Positions 6,086 to 12,002 of a DNA stretch of 13,179 nucleotides are shown here, in pieces. Below the pieces are notes generated by a model. It had not been told where the DNA came from. It saw only the letters and a list, made by a program, of their open reading frames with translations, and made no database searches. The position numbers and the translations under genes are program-made. Numbering within the stretch: the first letter of the stretch is position 1; every line of letters begins with the position of its first letter. Origin of the DNA: JAWXBT01 sp964523015 (GTDB lineage: Bacteria; Bdellovibrionota_C; UBA2361; J135); the NCBI GenBank assembly GCA_964523015.1, contig CAZFXN010000062.1, positions 1-13,179 of the forward strand, written 5' to 3'.

Positions 6086-6162
6086 ATACCAAAGCATAGC
6101 AGGTTTTGCTGGTTTCTTGACAAGCCTTCGGCTTGGCAAAAATTCTAATAATGCTTTGGTAT
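6086..6162. repeat. 77-base foldback element, 12-base inverted repeats, inner hairpins
   Basis: ATACCAAAGCAT (6086-6097) pairs perfectly with ATGCTTTGGTAT (6151-6162). Inside lie two further hairpins: AGCA/TGCT (6098-6101 with 6107-6110) and the strong CAAGCC-TTC-GGCTTG (6121-6135), extended past one mismatch by TTG/CAA. The fold resembles a three-way junction. TA dinucleotides flank the CCAAAGCAT core on both sides, as expected for an IS630/Tc1-like MITE; a structured RNA is the alternative. Confidence 0.55.
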
Positions 6163-6172
6163 TTATTATTTG

Positions 6173-6197
6173 GCTCAATTTTTAGACGAAATTGAGC
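6173..6197. repeat. 9-base hairpin GCTCAATTT/AAATTGAGC
   Basis: A compact hairpin with a seven-base loop (6182-6188), lying between the two larger inverted repeats. It is too AT-rich and lacks the T-tract for a confident terminator call in either direction. Confidence 0.7.
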
Positions 6198-6200
6198 TGC

Positions 6201-6255
6201 TATACTCAGCGATTTTGATTTGCAATGTCAGCAAAACTTGAGCTCGCTGAGTATA
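6201..6255. repeat. 55-base foldback with 12-base inverted repeats
   Basis: TATACTCAGCGA (6201-6212) and TCGCTGAGTATA (6244-6255) are perfect inverse complements around a 31-base loop, in which TTTTG/CAAAA pair further (6213-6217 with 6232-6236). It ends 32 bases before the peroxiredoxin-like start codon, so it may be a twin-site operator or form part of the 5' leader. The outermost TA pairs also fit a TA-inserting MITE. Confidence 0.6.
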
Positions 6256-6287
6256 ACGCTGCATTTATCAAAATAGAGATCTAGGCC

Positions 6288-6944
6288 ATGAACTTATTTT
6301 CATTATTTATTCGCGCTACCATAACTCTGTCTGTTATCTCAGGTTCTGCAGGCTTTGCGGACTCGGGGGATGCTGGCAATATTCCGCTGCGGGCCGAAGA
6401 TGCACGACCCCTTGGCACTAATGGACTGGTTCCAAAGATCGATGTTCGTAATAGTTCGGGAGAGAATGTAGATCTTCTGAAATTGGTGCAAACTAAGCCT
6501 ACAGTTCTCATTTTCTATCGAGGCGGGTGGTGTCCTTTTTGCAACACCCATCTTGGAAAACTATCAGAAATACAGCCTAAGCTTCATGATTTGGGTTTTC
6601 AGATAGTTGCTATTAGCGCAGACAGCCCAAAGAAAATTGCAGAAGCTGAAAAGAGCAAAAAGTTTTCTTATAGACTTCTTTCTGATAGCAAGATGATGGC
6701 ATCTCGTGCATTTGGTCTTGCGTTTAAGGTCGATGATGAAACTGTAAGACTATACAAGGAACAGTATAAAATTGACTTGGAGGCTGATTCAGGAGAAAGC
6801 CATCATTTGCTACCAATTCCAGCTGCTTATGTAATTGATACATCTGGTACGGTGCGCTTTGCTTATCACAATTCGGATTACAAGAAACGAGTCGATTCCG
6901 ATGCATTAGTTAAAGCCGCGATGGATGCTATTGGGAGGGAATAG
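6288..6944 (+). CDS. Exported peroxiredoxin-like (AhpC/TSA) protein
   Basis: A 218-residue protein. Residues 1-24 form a signal peptide (ITLSVISGSAGFA then DSG), so it acts in the periplasm or at the membrane. The rest is an AhpC/TSA thioredoxin fold: strand PTVLIFYRGGWCPFC with a CxxC pair (Cys82, Cys85), helix LGKLSEIQPKL, strand FQIVAISADSP, and the late LPIPAAYVIDTSGTVRFAYH segment with a Pro before the AAY strand. The YRGGWCPFC motif marks the peroxiredoxin-like group that reduces peroxides or acts as a thiol oxidoreductase. It is the first gene of a plus-strand operon, 10 bases ahead of the DUF3179 gene. Its RBS is weak (AGG within ATCTAGGCC). Confidence 0.85.
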   Translation: MNLFSLFIRATITLSVISGSAGFADSGDAGNIPLRAEDARPLGTNGLVPKIDVRNSSGENVDLLKLVQTKPTVLIFYRGGWCPFCNTHLGKLSEIQPKLHDLGFQIVAISADSPKKIAEAEKSKKFSYRLLSDSKMMASRAFGLAFKVDDETVRLYKEQYKIDLEADSGESHHLLPIPAAYVIDTSGTVRFAYHNSDYKKRVDSDALVKAAMDAIGRE

Positions 6945-6954
6945 GAAGATTTTG

Positions 6955-7893
6955 ATGATTATTAGTTATTCTTTCAAGCGAGTGGTGGTTTGTGCAATGT
7001 CGGTTTTACTTCTATGCGGATTTGACCTGACGAACATCACCATTCCTAAAAACGAAATACTTGATGGTGGTCCACCTAAGGATGGAATACCGGCACTGAC
7101 AGATCCAAAAGTTATTGGCGCCAACGAAGCAAGTTATCTAAACGAACAAGATAGGGTAATTGGCTTGTTTCTGGGAGGTGAATCAAAGGCATATCCAATC
7201 AAAATTCTTAACTGGCATGAGGTGATAAATGATCAGATGGGAAACTCTTCCGTCGTAGTTACCTATTGTCCCCTATGTGGTACCGGGATGGTTTTTGATG
7301 CCCTCATAGAAGGTGCAAGGCTTCATTTCGGTGTTTCAGGTAAGCTTTATAACAGCGATGTTTTGATTTACGACCGTCGGCATGAAAGTCTTTGGTCTCA
7401 AATTGGAATGAAGGCAGTAAGCGGGCATTTCGTAGGAACTAATCTTAAACATCTTCCAGCTGAACATACGACATGGAAAGCTTGGAGAGCTAAATATCCT
7501 AAAACCAGAGTTCTTTCTCATGAGACCGGGTACCCGCGCGATTACTCAAGGGACCCCTACGCTGATTATGCCAATACAAGAAAACTAATGTTCCCGGTCA
7601 AAAATCAAGATTCACGTTTAGGAACAAAAGACTGGGTGGTCGGAATAATAATAGGCGATGAGGCTCGCGCTTATCCATTTAGTGAACTTGCTAAACTTGC
7701 GGAGAACCAACTTCCTCTAAAAGACAGTATGAATGGTAAACAGCTATCGGTAAATTACGATCATAGCAATAGATCTGCTCAAATAACTGATGCTGCAGGA
7801 GCCGAAATTCCATCTGTTCAGGTATTTTGGTTTGCGTGGCAAGCATTTTATCCAGAGACTTCTCTTTACAGAGTTTCAACGAGCTACAAGTAA
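6955..7893 (+). CDS. DUF3179 domain-containing exported protein
   Basis: A 312-residue protein counted from ATG 6955, preferred over an upstream in-frame start because AGGAAG lies at 6943-6948. Residues 1-22 are a hydrophobic signal (VVVCAMSVLLLCGF); the Cys there lacks a canonical lipobox, so a lipoprotein is only possible. DUF3179 hallmarks follow: DGIPALTDPK, KAYPIKILNWHEVIND, the cysteine motif VTYCPLCGTGMVF (Cys105, Cys108), SGKLYNSDVLIYDR, ETGYPRDYSRDPYADY, and the closing FWFAWQAFYP. The biochemical role of DUF3179 is unknown; the CxxC and conserved His/Asp suggest metal or redox chemistry. Length is normal for the family. Its position between a peroxiredoxin and a flavoprotein supports a redox-related operon. 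Confidence 0.9.
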   Translation: MIISYSFKRVVVCAMSVLLLCGFDLTNITIPKNEILDGGPPKDGIPALTDPKVIGANEASYLNEQDRVIGLFLGGESKAYPIKILNWHEVINDQMGNSSVVVTYCPLCGTGMVFDALIEGARLHFGVSGKLYNSDVLIYDRRHESLWSQIGMKAVSGHFVGTNLKHLPAEHTTWKAWRAKYPKTRVLSHETGYPRDYSRDPYADYANTRKLMFPVKNQDSRLGTKDWVVGIIIGDEARAYPFSELAKLAENQLPLKDSMNGKQLSVNYDHSNRSAQITDAAGAEIPSVQVFWFAWQAFYPETSLYRVSTSYK

Positions 7894-7914
7894 GTTTAGG
7901 TCTAAAAGGGGCTG

Positions 7915-8304
7915 ATGGTGTTTGATGAAAATCCGGTACATCGAACTCTTGAGTCAGAGGTAGTCACACATTTAAAAGCTGATGACAGCTATGCTGGCAA
8001 CGAGGTCTGGCATGCTCGATTGGCACCAGCCCCCACTACAAAAACTGTAATTGAGATTGAATATTTGGTAGTTCGGAAGACTCATAAGGTGGATTTCAGT
8101 TCTGGACCGGCAGCCCTGAGTTACAGCCATCAGGAGGAAGCTGAAGGCCGTCCGTTTCTTAAGGGCGATATTCTCGCCCCGGTTGATAACCCTGTAGTGG
8201 CGAAGATATTAAACTATTTTATTTACCCACATCTTGAGGTTGATGGAAAGAAATACAAGGATTTTTCGACTAGATTTTACTTCTCAAAGGTGATTTTAAA
8301 ATGA
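7915..8304 (+). CDS. Transglutaminase-type N-terminal domain fragment
   Basis: A 129-residue protein starting at ATG 7915, with AAAAGGGG just upstream and an in-frame stop at 7903. It lacks a signal peptide. DDSYAGNEVWHARL, then VIEIEYLVVRKTHKVDF and DILAPVDNPVVAKI resemble the beta-sandwich region that precedes the catalytic core of bacterial transglutaminase-like proteins (pattern N-x-x-x-H, beta strands, LAPDxLVPxDGP). Both the usual secretion signal with the first 40 or so residues and the whole Cys-His-Asp core are missing. It could be a remnant of a larger gene, yet the frame is intact and overlaps the next gene by four bases (ATGA), so it may still be translated. The family link is based on sparse similarity. 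Confidence 0.5.
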   Translation: MVFDENPVHRTLESEVVTHLKADDSYAGNEVWHARLAPAPTTKTVIEIEYLVVRKTHKVDFSSGPAALSYSHQEEAEGRPFLKGDILAPVDNPVVAKILNYFIYPHLEVDGKKYKDFSTRFYFSKVILK

Positions 8305-9446
8305 AGGAAGGAGTAGGGCCAATTGCACGTGACCTTGTTCTTGTGGGTGGAGGTCACAGTCATGCGATTGCATTAAAAATGTTGGCGATGACTCCCATCA
8401 GAGGGGTTCGTATTACCTTGGTCAGTGACACCTCTTATGCTCCGTATTCGGGGATGCTTCCCGGTTATATCGCGGGCTGTTACTCCTTCGCGGAAACACA
8501 TATCGATCTTCCACGGTTAGCCACCTTTGCAGGAGCATCCTTTATTCGCGCAGAGGTCACAGGTCTCGATCTAGATCAGAGGAAAGTACTACTTAATGGC
8601 AGGCCAGATATCTCCTTTGACATTCTCTCAATCAATATCGGCAGCACGCCACCTTTAGATGAAATACCAGGAGCAAGAGAGTTTACTATTCCCGTTAAGC
8701 CTGTACCTAAGTTTTTAACATTCTGGCAAAAGCTTCTCAATGAACACCCAAAAAAACCCCGCTCGCGAATTGTTATTGTGGGTGGTGGTGCTGGTGGTGT
8801 GGAGCTTGCATTCGCTTTCCGTGCTCGGCTAGGTAAAGACCAAAGTATACACCTTGTGCAGAATGGCCCTGAAATTCTTCCGACCCATACCAAAATGGCG
8901 CGGATATTGGCATCTCGTTACCTCACAAAGTTTGGAATAGAGGTAACCGTGAACGCTTCGGTTGTTGCCGTTGAGTCAGATGCGGTTTGTTGTGATGGCA
9001 ATTTTAAAATTCCTTTCGATAACTGTATCTGGGCCACAGGTGCCTCTGCACCGGAGTGGATTAGAGATTCGGGGCTGGAGGTAGATAAGGCCGGATTTAT
9101 CAAGGTCTCTGATACGCTGCAATCTGTTTCGGATGCGGATGTGTTTGCGGTAGGTGACATAGCTTCCCTGCAACATCAGCCGCGACCAAAGTCAGGGGTC
9201 TTTGCCGTACGACAGGGGCAGCCGTTGTTTGATAATTTGACTCGGATCCTTTCTGGAGAGAATCCTGCAAGCATTAAGTTACAACGGCAATTTCTTAGTT
9301 TAATTGGCACGGGCGATGGATCAGCTATAGCTTCACGTGGATGTTTTGCGATTTCTGGTCGACTAATGTGGAGAGTGAAGGAGTGGATAGATCGGCGCTT
9401 TATGCGCAAATTTGAAAAGCTACCACAATCTATGACTCTCACTTAA
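8301..9446 (+). CDS. FAD-dependent pyridine nucleotide oxidoreductase (TIGR03169, SelD-associated type)
   Basis: A 381-residue soluble flavoprotein. It has the FAD-binding Rossmann motif DLVLVGGGHSH (11-21), the hallmark YAPYSGMLPGYIAG (46-59), the NAD(P)H-binding motif IVIVGGGAGGVELA (about 156-169), and the closing FAD motif DADVFAVGDIA (around 277-287). The GGGHSH and YSGMLPG pair is typical of TIGR03169 proteins, which in many bacteria form the N-terminal half of a fusion with selenophosphate synthetase SelD. Here the protein stands alone: no SelD domain follows and no selenoprotein gene is seen. It lacks a redox-active CxxC, so it is closer to NADH dehydrogenase II/sulfide:quinone oxidoreductase relatives than to disulfide reductases. 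It is the last gene of the plus-strand operon, and convergent to the RiPP cassette 54 bases away. Confidence 0.88.
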   Translation: MKEGVGPIARDLVLVGGGHSHAIALKMLAMTPIRGVRITLVSDTSYAPYSGMLPGYIAGCYSFAETHIDLPRLATFAGASFIRAEVTGLDLDQRKVLLNGRPDISFDILSINIGSTPPLDEIPGAREFTIPVKPVPKFLTFWQKLLNEHPKKPRSRIVIVGGGAGGVELAFAFRARLGKDQSIHLVQNGPEILPTHTKMARILASRYLTKFGIEVTVNASVVAVESDAVCCDGNFKIPFDNCIWATGASAPEWIRDSGLEVDKAGFIKVSDTLQSVSDADVFAVGDIASLQHQPRPKSGVFAVRQGQPLFDNLTRILSGENPASIKLQRQFLSLIGTGDGSAIASRGCFAISGRLMWRVKEWIDRRFMRKFEKLPQSMTLT

Positions 9447-9500
9447 TGAAGAGTTAAGGACAGCCGTTGATTGTTGCATACTACTATAAGCACCTGTGTT

Positions 9501-10418
9501 CTAAGCTACAAACCAGCGCAACATACTCCAGTTTGCAAACCACTCTTGAATGAATTGTTGAGCCTCTCCTGATTCGCGTTGCTCTTTCGAAAAAGAAGCC
9601 GAGCTCTTATCACACGCCTGCTGCAAGGTGGCACCTTGCTGTATGGCGCTAAGAAGCTGGTAGGCAGGTTTTTCAAGGCGCTTGTAGTACAGCGAGTTCT
9701 CTAACCTATGAACCCCCAAATAAATCACCTGAGCTCTTGGCAACTTAATGCGTACAAGGGGAGTATTCTCCTTTCTTCTTTCGCTGCTGGCCTCTGATCT
9801 TTGCGCCTCAGATTTCTTAAGAGCAATCACAAAATCATCCAGCGGATAATGTAATTTCAAAATTGTAAGGTATGGCTGGAGGCCAAGCTTAATATCAGCC
9901 GGATCTTTATTGGCTAACATTTCTGGTGCAAGCGGCGACAATGCTGGACCATCAAAAGCTACAATTTGAGCCCATTCAAATTTGGCCATATCGAGTGCTG
10001 CGCGTGAGTACTTACCGACCCAGGAAGGTTCCTCTCGAATAAATTGAGGTAAGTGAGAGCCTAAATTGCGAAGAGTATAAGAGACGGAGGGGTATTTATT
10101 AAGATAGGCTATGATCAGGTCATAAAAGCGCCGCTCTCCAACTATTGCTCTTAATCCGGGAAAGTCGTCGTATAGGCAATCTATCACCCTAAACCAATAC
10201 TGACGGTTATAGATCTCAATTCGCTCAACACTAGTCAGTCTATCATTTGGTTTTATAATTGAGCAGGTCAGCTCCTTGCTGCTTCGGTTATCAGCTAAAG
10301 TTGGTGCCATGCGCTGATCGTTGGTTAGTGGGTTCATAACCACACTAATCATGATTGATTGAATCTCCCTTAGAGACAGGGGTGATGAGCTATGAGTTTC
10401 TTTGGTAGAAGTTGTCAT
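9501..10418 (-). CDS. DUF2063 MNIO partner protein (BufC/MbnC-like)
   Basis: A 305-residue protein with the DUF2063 signature: LTSVERIEIYNRQYWFRVID (61-80), LYDDFPGLRAIVG (82-94), YLNKYPSVSYTLRNLG (105-120), HLPQFIRE (122-129) and ALDMAKFEWAQIVAFDGPAL (141-160). This family is the standard partner of DUF692/MNIO enzymes in bufferin and methanobactin loci, where it binds the precursor leader and presents it to the enzyme. The usual annotation as a DNA-binding protein is misleading in this setting. The C-terminal half (about 160-300) carries LPRAQVIYLGVHR, then an alpha-helical end with ATLQQACD and FIQEWFANWSMLRWF. The start ATG overlaps the upstream stop (ATGA), so the two proteins are translationally coupled and probably form a complex. 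The N-terminus has about 15 extra Ser/Thr-rich residues. Confidence 0.85.
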   Translation of the reverse strand: MTTSTKETHSSSPLSLREIQSIMISVVMNPLTNDQRMAPTLADNRSSKELTCSIIKPNDRLTSVERIEIYNRQYWFRVIDCLYDDFPGLRAIVGERRFYDLIIAYLNKYPSVSYTLRNLGSHLPQFIREEPSWVGKYSRAALDMAKFEWAQIVAFDGPALSPLAPEMLANKDPADIKLGLQPYLTILKLHYPLDDFVIALKKSEAQRSEASSERRKENTPLVRIKLPRAQVIYLGVHRLENSLYYKRLEKPAYQLLSAIQQGATLQQACDKSSASFSKEQRESGEAQQFIQEWFANWSMLRWFVA

Positions 10419-11302
10419 CGGGTTAATGTTTCTACCATTGCTTTTTCTTCGCTGTTGATAGCTACCTCACCTAAATTATCTAAGTACCGGCGCGCTTTGA
10501 GTGCTTCATTATGAACCTCTTCAAACGAGGGAATATTGGCATCCCATTCAAGCAAGGTGCTGGTTGGTCCAGAGAGGCGAATTGCCAATTCGTATAATTT
10601 CCAAACTGGATCACAGACGGGGTGATCATGGGTATCAAGAATGTACTTTTCAAACACCGAGTGCCCAGCAATATGAATCTGCCCAACGCGGTCGGCCTGA
10701 ATGCCGCGAATGTAATCTTCCGGATTAAATTTATGATTCTGCGATGAAACGTAGATATTGTTTACATCGAGCAAGATTCCACAATCGGCACTCTCTGCCA
10801 CCTCCGCCAAAAATTCCCACTCAGTCATCTCGGAATGGTTAAACTCGGCATAGCTGCTTACATTTTCTACGCAAATTGGAATTTCAATTATATCCCGCAC
10901 GAATTTGATTCTCTCTGCTGTATTTTTTACGGCTTCAAAAGTATATGGCATGGGTAATAGATCGTGGGTATAGTGGCCATCAACGCTTCCCCAGCATAAA
11001 TGATCGGAGAGAAAAGGGGTCTTAGTGCGCTTAACAAGATTTTTAAGCTTTTTTAACTGGGTGCGATCATAAGGGTCAGTCGATCCGAAATAAAGCGCGA
11101 CCCCATGCTGAACCACTTTATATTGCTCAAGTATTGAATCTAAAACTTCAAGTGGTCGACCGGCGTCGACCATAAAATTCTCAGAAATTATCTCAAACCA
11201 GTCAACTACAGGTTTTTTACTAAAGATGTGCTGATAATGTGGGATTCGAAGCCCTATTCCGATGCCAAGATTAGTGTATCCATTAAAACGATTTGCTGGC
11301 AT
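10415..11302 (-). CDS. DUF692 multinuclear iron-dependent oxidase (MNIO, BufB/MbnB-like)
   Basis: A 295-residue TIM-barrel enzyme that in characterised relatives uses two or three iron ions and O2 to oxidatively modify cysteines of a RiPP precursor. The start is set at ATG 11300-11302 (MPANRF); an upstream GTG at 11359 would fall inside the terminator hairpin. Conserved segments, in order: GIGLRIPH (Arg19, His22), DWFEIISENFM (34-44), HGVALYFGSTD (His66), FLSDHLCWG (Asp100, His101), YTHDLLPMPYT (His113), CVENVSSY (Glu146, Asn147), GILLDVNNIYVSSQNH (Asp179, Asn181, His190), IHIAGH (His210, His214), DTHDHPV (Asp223, His225) and LLEWDANIPSF (Glu252, Asp254). All expected metal-ligand positions appear occupied. 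The SD before the ATG is poor (GAGAG about 12 bases away), which together with the upstream hairpin predicts less enzyme than precursor. Confidence 0.92.
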   Translation of the reverse strand: MPANRFNGYTNLGIGIGLRIPHYQHIFSKKPVVDWFEIISENFMVDAGRPLEVLDSILEQYKVVQHGVALYFGSTDPYDRTQLKKLKNLVKRTKTPFLSDHLCWGSVDGHYTHDLLPMPYTFEAVKNTAERIKFVRDIIEIPICVENVSSYAEFNHSEMTEWEFLAEVAESADCGILLDVNNIYVSSQNHKFNPEDYIRGIQADRVGQIHIAGHSVFEKYILDTHDHPVCDPVWKLYELAIRLSGPTSTLLEWDANIPSFEEVHNEALKARRYLDNLGEVAINSEEKAMVETLTR

Positions 11303-11332
11303 TTCTATAGCGTGCTCTCTAAAAATGAAAAG

Positions 11333-11360
11333 CGTGGAGCGAAAGGTTCTTCGCTCCACG
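11333..11360 (-). terminator. Intrinsic terminator/attenuator between precursor and MNIO genes
   Basis: Read on the minus strand, CGTGGAGCGAA pairs perfectly with TTCGCTCCACG (11 bp, six-base loop) and is followed by the T-rich sequence CTTTTCATTTTT. It begins 17 bases after the precursor stop codon and lies about 30 bases before the enzyme start. Position and sequence fit a partial terminator that lets most transcripts end after the precursor while some read through into the modifying enzymes. The T-tract is interrupted, which suits attenuation rather than complete termination. Confidence 0.8.
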
Positions 11361-11377
11361 AAAATCTAACGATTCGA

Positions 11378-11683
11378 CTACTTATGCGACCCGTCAGTAG
11401 CGCAACCGCCCTGGCCTTTGCAATCGTTATGGCCTTTGCACTCGTTCTTGTCAGTCTTACAGCCACCTTGACCTTTGCAGCCATTCTTACCTTTGCAATC
11501 GTGCTTATCTGCAGTCTCGCTAACGGTAGAAAAAGCATGGGTACCAGCAATTGCGCTTATGGAACTAGAGTTACCAATTCCAACTGCGGGGCTGCTCAGG
11601 GCATGTGCCGAACCTACCATAAGTCCAGTAATTGCCGCTGCTGCTAATACTCCAGAAGCGGTTAAAGTCATCTTTCTTTTCAT
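11378..11683 (-). CDS. Exported Cys-repeat RiPP precursor (bufferin-like)
   Basis: A 101-residue precursor for the adjacent MNIO enzyme. The ATG at 11681-11683 has GGAG eight bases upstream. Residues 1-28 are a Sec signal peptide (MKRKMTLTASGVLAAAAITG then LMVGSAHA), followed by a Ser/Ala/Ile-rich spacer (29-60). The C-terminal core (61-101) contains two copies of CKGxNxCKGQGGCxTD with a 19-residue period. The six cysteines are 63, 69, 75, 82, 88 and 94 (spacings 6, 6, 7, 6, 6), separated by Lys, Gly, Gln, Asn and Asp. In bufferins the signal peptide also serves as leader and the modified peptide acts in the periplasm, usually binding copper. The same fate is inferred here, with Cys oxidised to thiooxazole-type groups. 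The CKGxxxC core differs from DUF2282 (BufA1) and from the EGKCG type as I remember them. Confidence 0.82.
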   Translation of the reverse strand: MKRKMTLTASGVLAAAAITGLMVGSAHALSSPAVGIGNSSSISAIAGTHAFSTVSETADKHDCKGKNGCKGQGGCKTDKNECKGHNDCKGQGGCATDGSHK

Positions 11684-11718
11684 TTTTTAGTCTCCAATCG
11701 ATTTATTAATGCAAATAA

Positions 11719-11759
11719 CTTACCCCACATGACGTAGACACGCCACGATGGCGGGTAAG
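11719..11759 (-). promoter_or_regulatory. Leader stem-loop upstream of precursor
   Basis: CTTACCC (11719-11725) pairs perfectly with GGGTAAG (11753-11759). Inside, CGCC-ACGAT-GGCG (11741-11753) forms a second stem that shares one base with the outer one. The element starts 36 bases upstream of the precursor ATG, within the probable 5' untranslated region. No T-run follows it on the minus strand, so it is more likely an mRNA-stability or regulatory element, or an operator, than a terminator. Confidence 0.45.
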
Positions 11760-11873
11760 CAGTACCAATCAGTAAAAAGTCCAAATTGATATCCTCTTTA
11801 GTGCTGGATTACGGCGAATTATTACAGTAGCACTTTGTAATTACCTAATAGCAATCCTGGGACGAGATGACGC

Positions 11874-11940
11874 CCGGAGATTGCAAGCCCCTCTCCACCG
11901 CAGGTCTCCGGTTATCCTAAGGAGCAATATGCATGCTTGC
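11874..11940. repeat. GC-rich block with mutually exclusive pairings
   Basis: CCGGAGA (11874-11880) can pair with TCTCCGG (11905-11911), or its GGAGA part with TCTCC (11892-11896). GCAAGC (11883-11888) can pair with GCTTGC (11935-11940). The alternative pairings around one strand segment resemble a switchable RNA leader, but I match them to no known riboswitch consensus. Confidence 0.35.
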
Positions 11941-12002
11941 GATAGCGGTATGCGCGGCAGGGCAGTACTCACAGCCGTTTTCAAAGCGTGTTGCTAATAG
12001 AA

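Larger units (their letters stand above)
5758..6287. other. Non-coding region dense in inverted repeats
   Basis: This 530-base AT-rich stretch separates the minus-strand mercury-type operon from the plus-strand redox operon and holds no convincing gene. It contains at least four perfect inverted repeats of 9-13 bases (5848-5894, 6086-6162, 6173-6197, 6201-6255) and a shorter one, ATACAC/GTGTAT, at 6064-6087. Short frames crossing it have no family resemblance or codon signal. The promoters of both flanking operons should lie here, but I cannot fix their -35/-10 boxes. Confidence 0.7.
11684..12002. other. Non-coding region between GT2 gene and RiPP precursor
   Basis: A 319-base spacer. No ORF or tRNA-like sequence is seen. 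The precursor's promoter should lie here (minus strand), but I cannot fix its boxes. The distal part (about 11855-11965) is distinctly more GC-rich than the AT-rich proximal part and contains several possible pairings, described in separate entries, so it may be a structured leader, a small RNA gene or decayed sequence downstream of the GT2 gene. Confidence 0.5.

Noticed and set aside
5823..6178. Two overlapping minus-strand frames (64 and 95 residues) in the palindrome-rich spacer.
   Set aside because: They cross several perfect inverted repeats, have no recognisable domains or convincing RBS, and are typical chance frames in AT-rich DNA.
5758..6287. CRISPR array or integron attC sites suggested by the repeated palindromes.
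   Set aside because: The palindromes differ in sequence from one another, are unevenly spaced, and lack the GTTRRRY/RYYYAAC core sites of attC; no cas or intI gene is present.
11228..11647. A 139-residue plus-strand frame with a long hydrophobic stretch that looks like a membrane protein.
   Set aside because: It is the antisense shadow of the Cys/Gly/Lys repeat of the RiPP precursor. The minus-strand gene has a signal peptide, an RBS and an MNIO neighbour.
11850..11960. A known riboswitch or SRP RNA in the GC-rich block upstream of the precursor.
   Set aside because: Pieces such as CAGGTCTCCGG looked suggestive, but the conserved cores of SRP RNA, cobalamin, TPP, glycine, SAM and cyclic-di-GMP riboswitches could not be matched.
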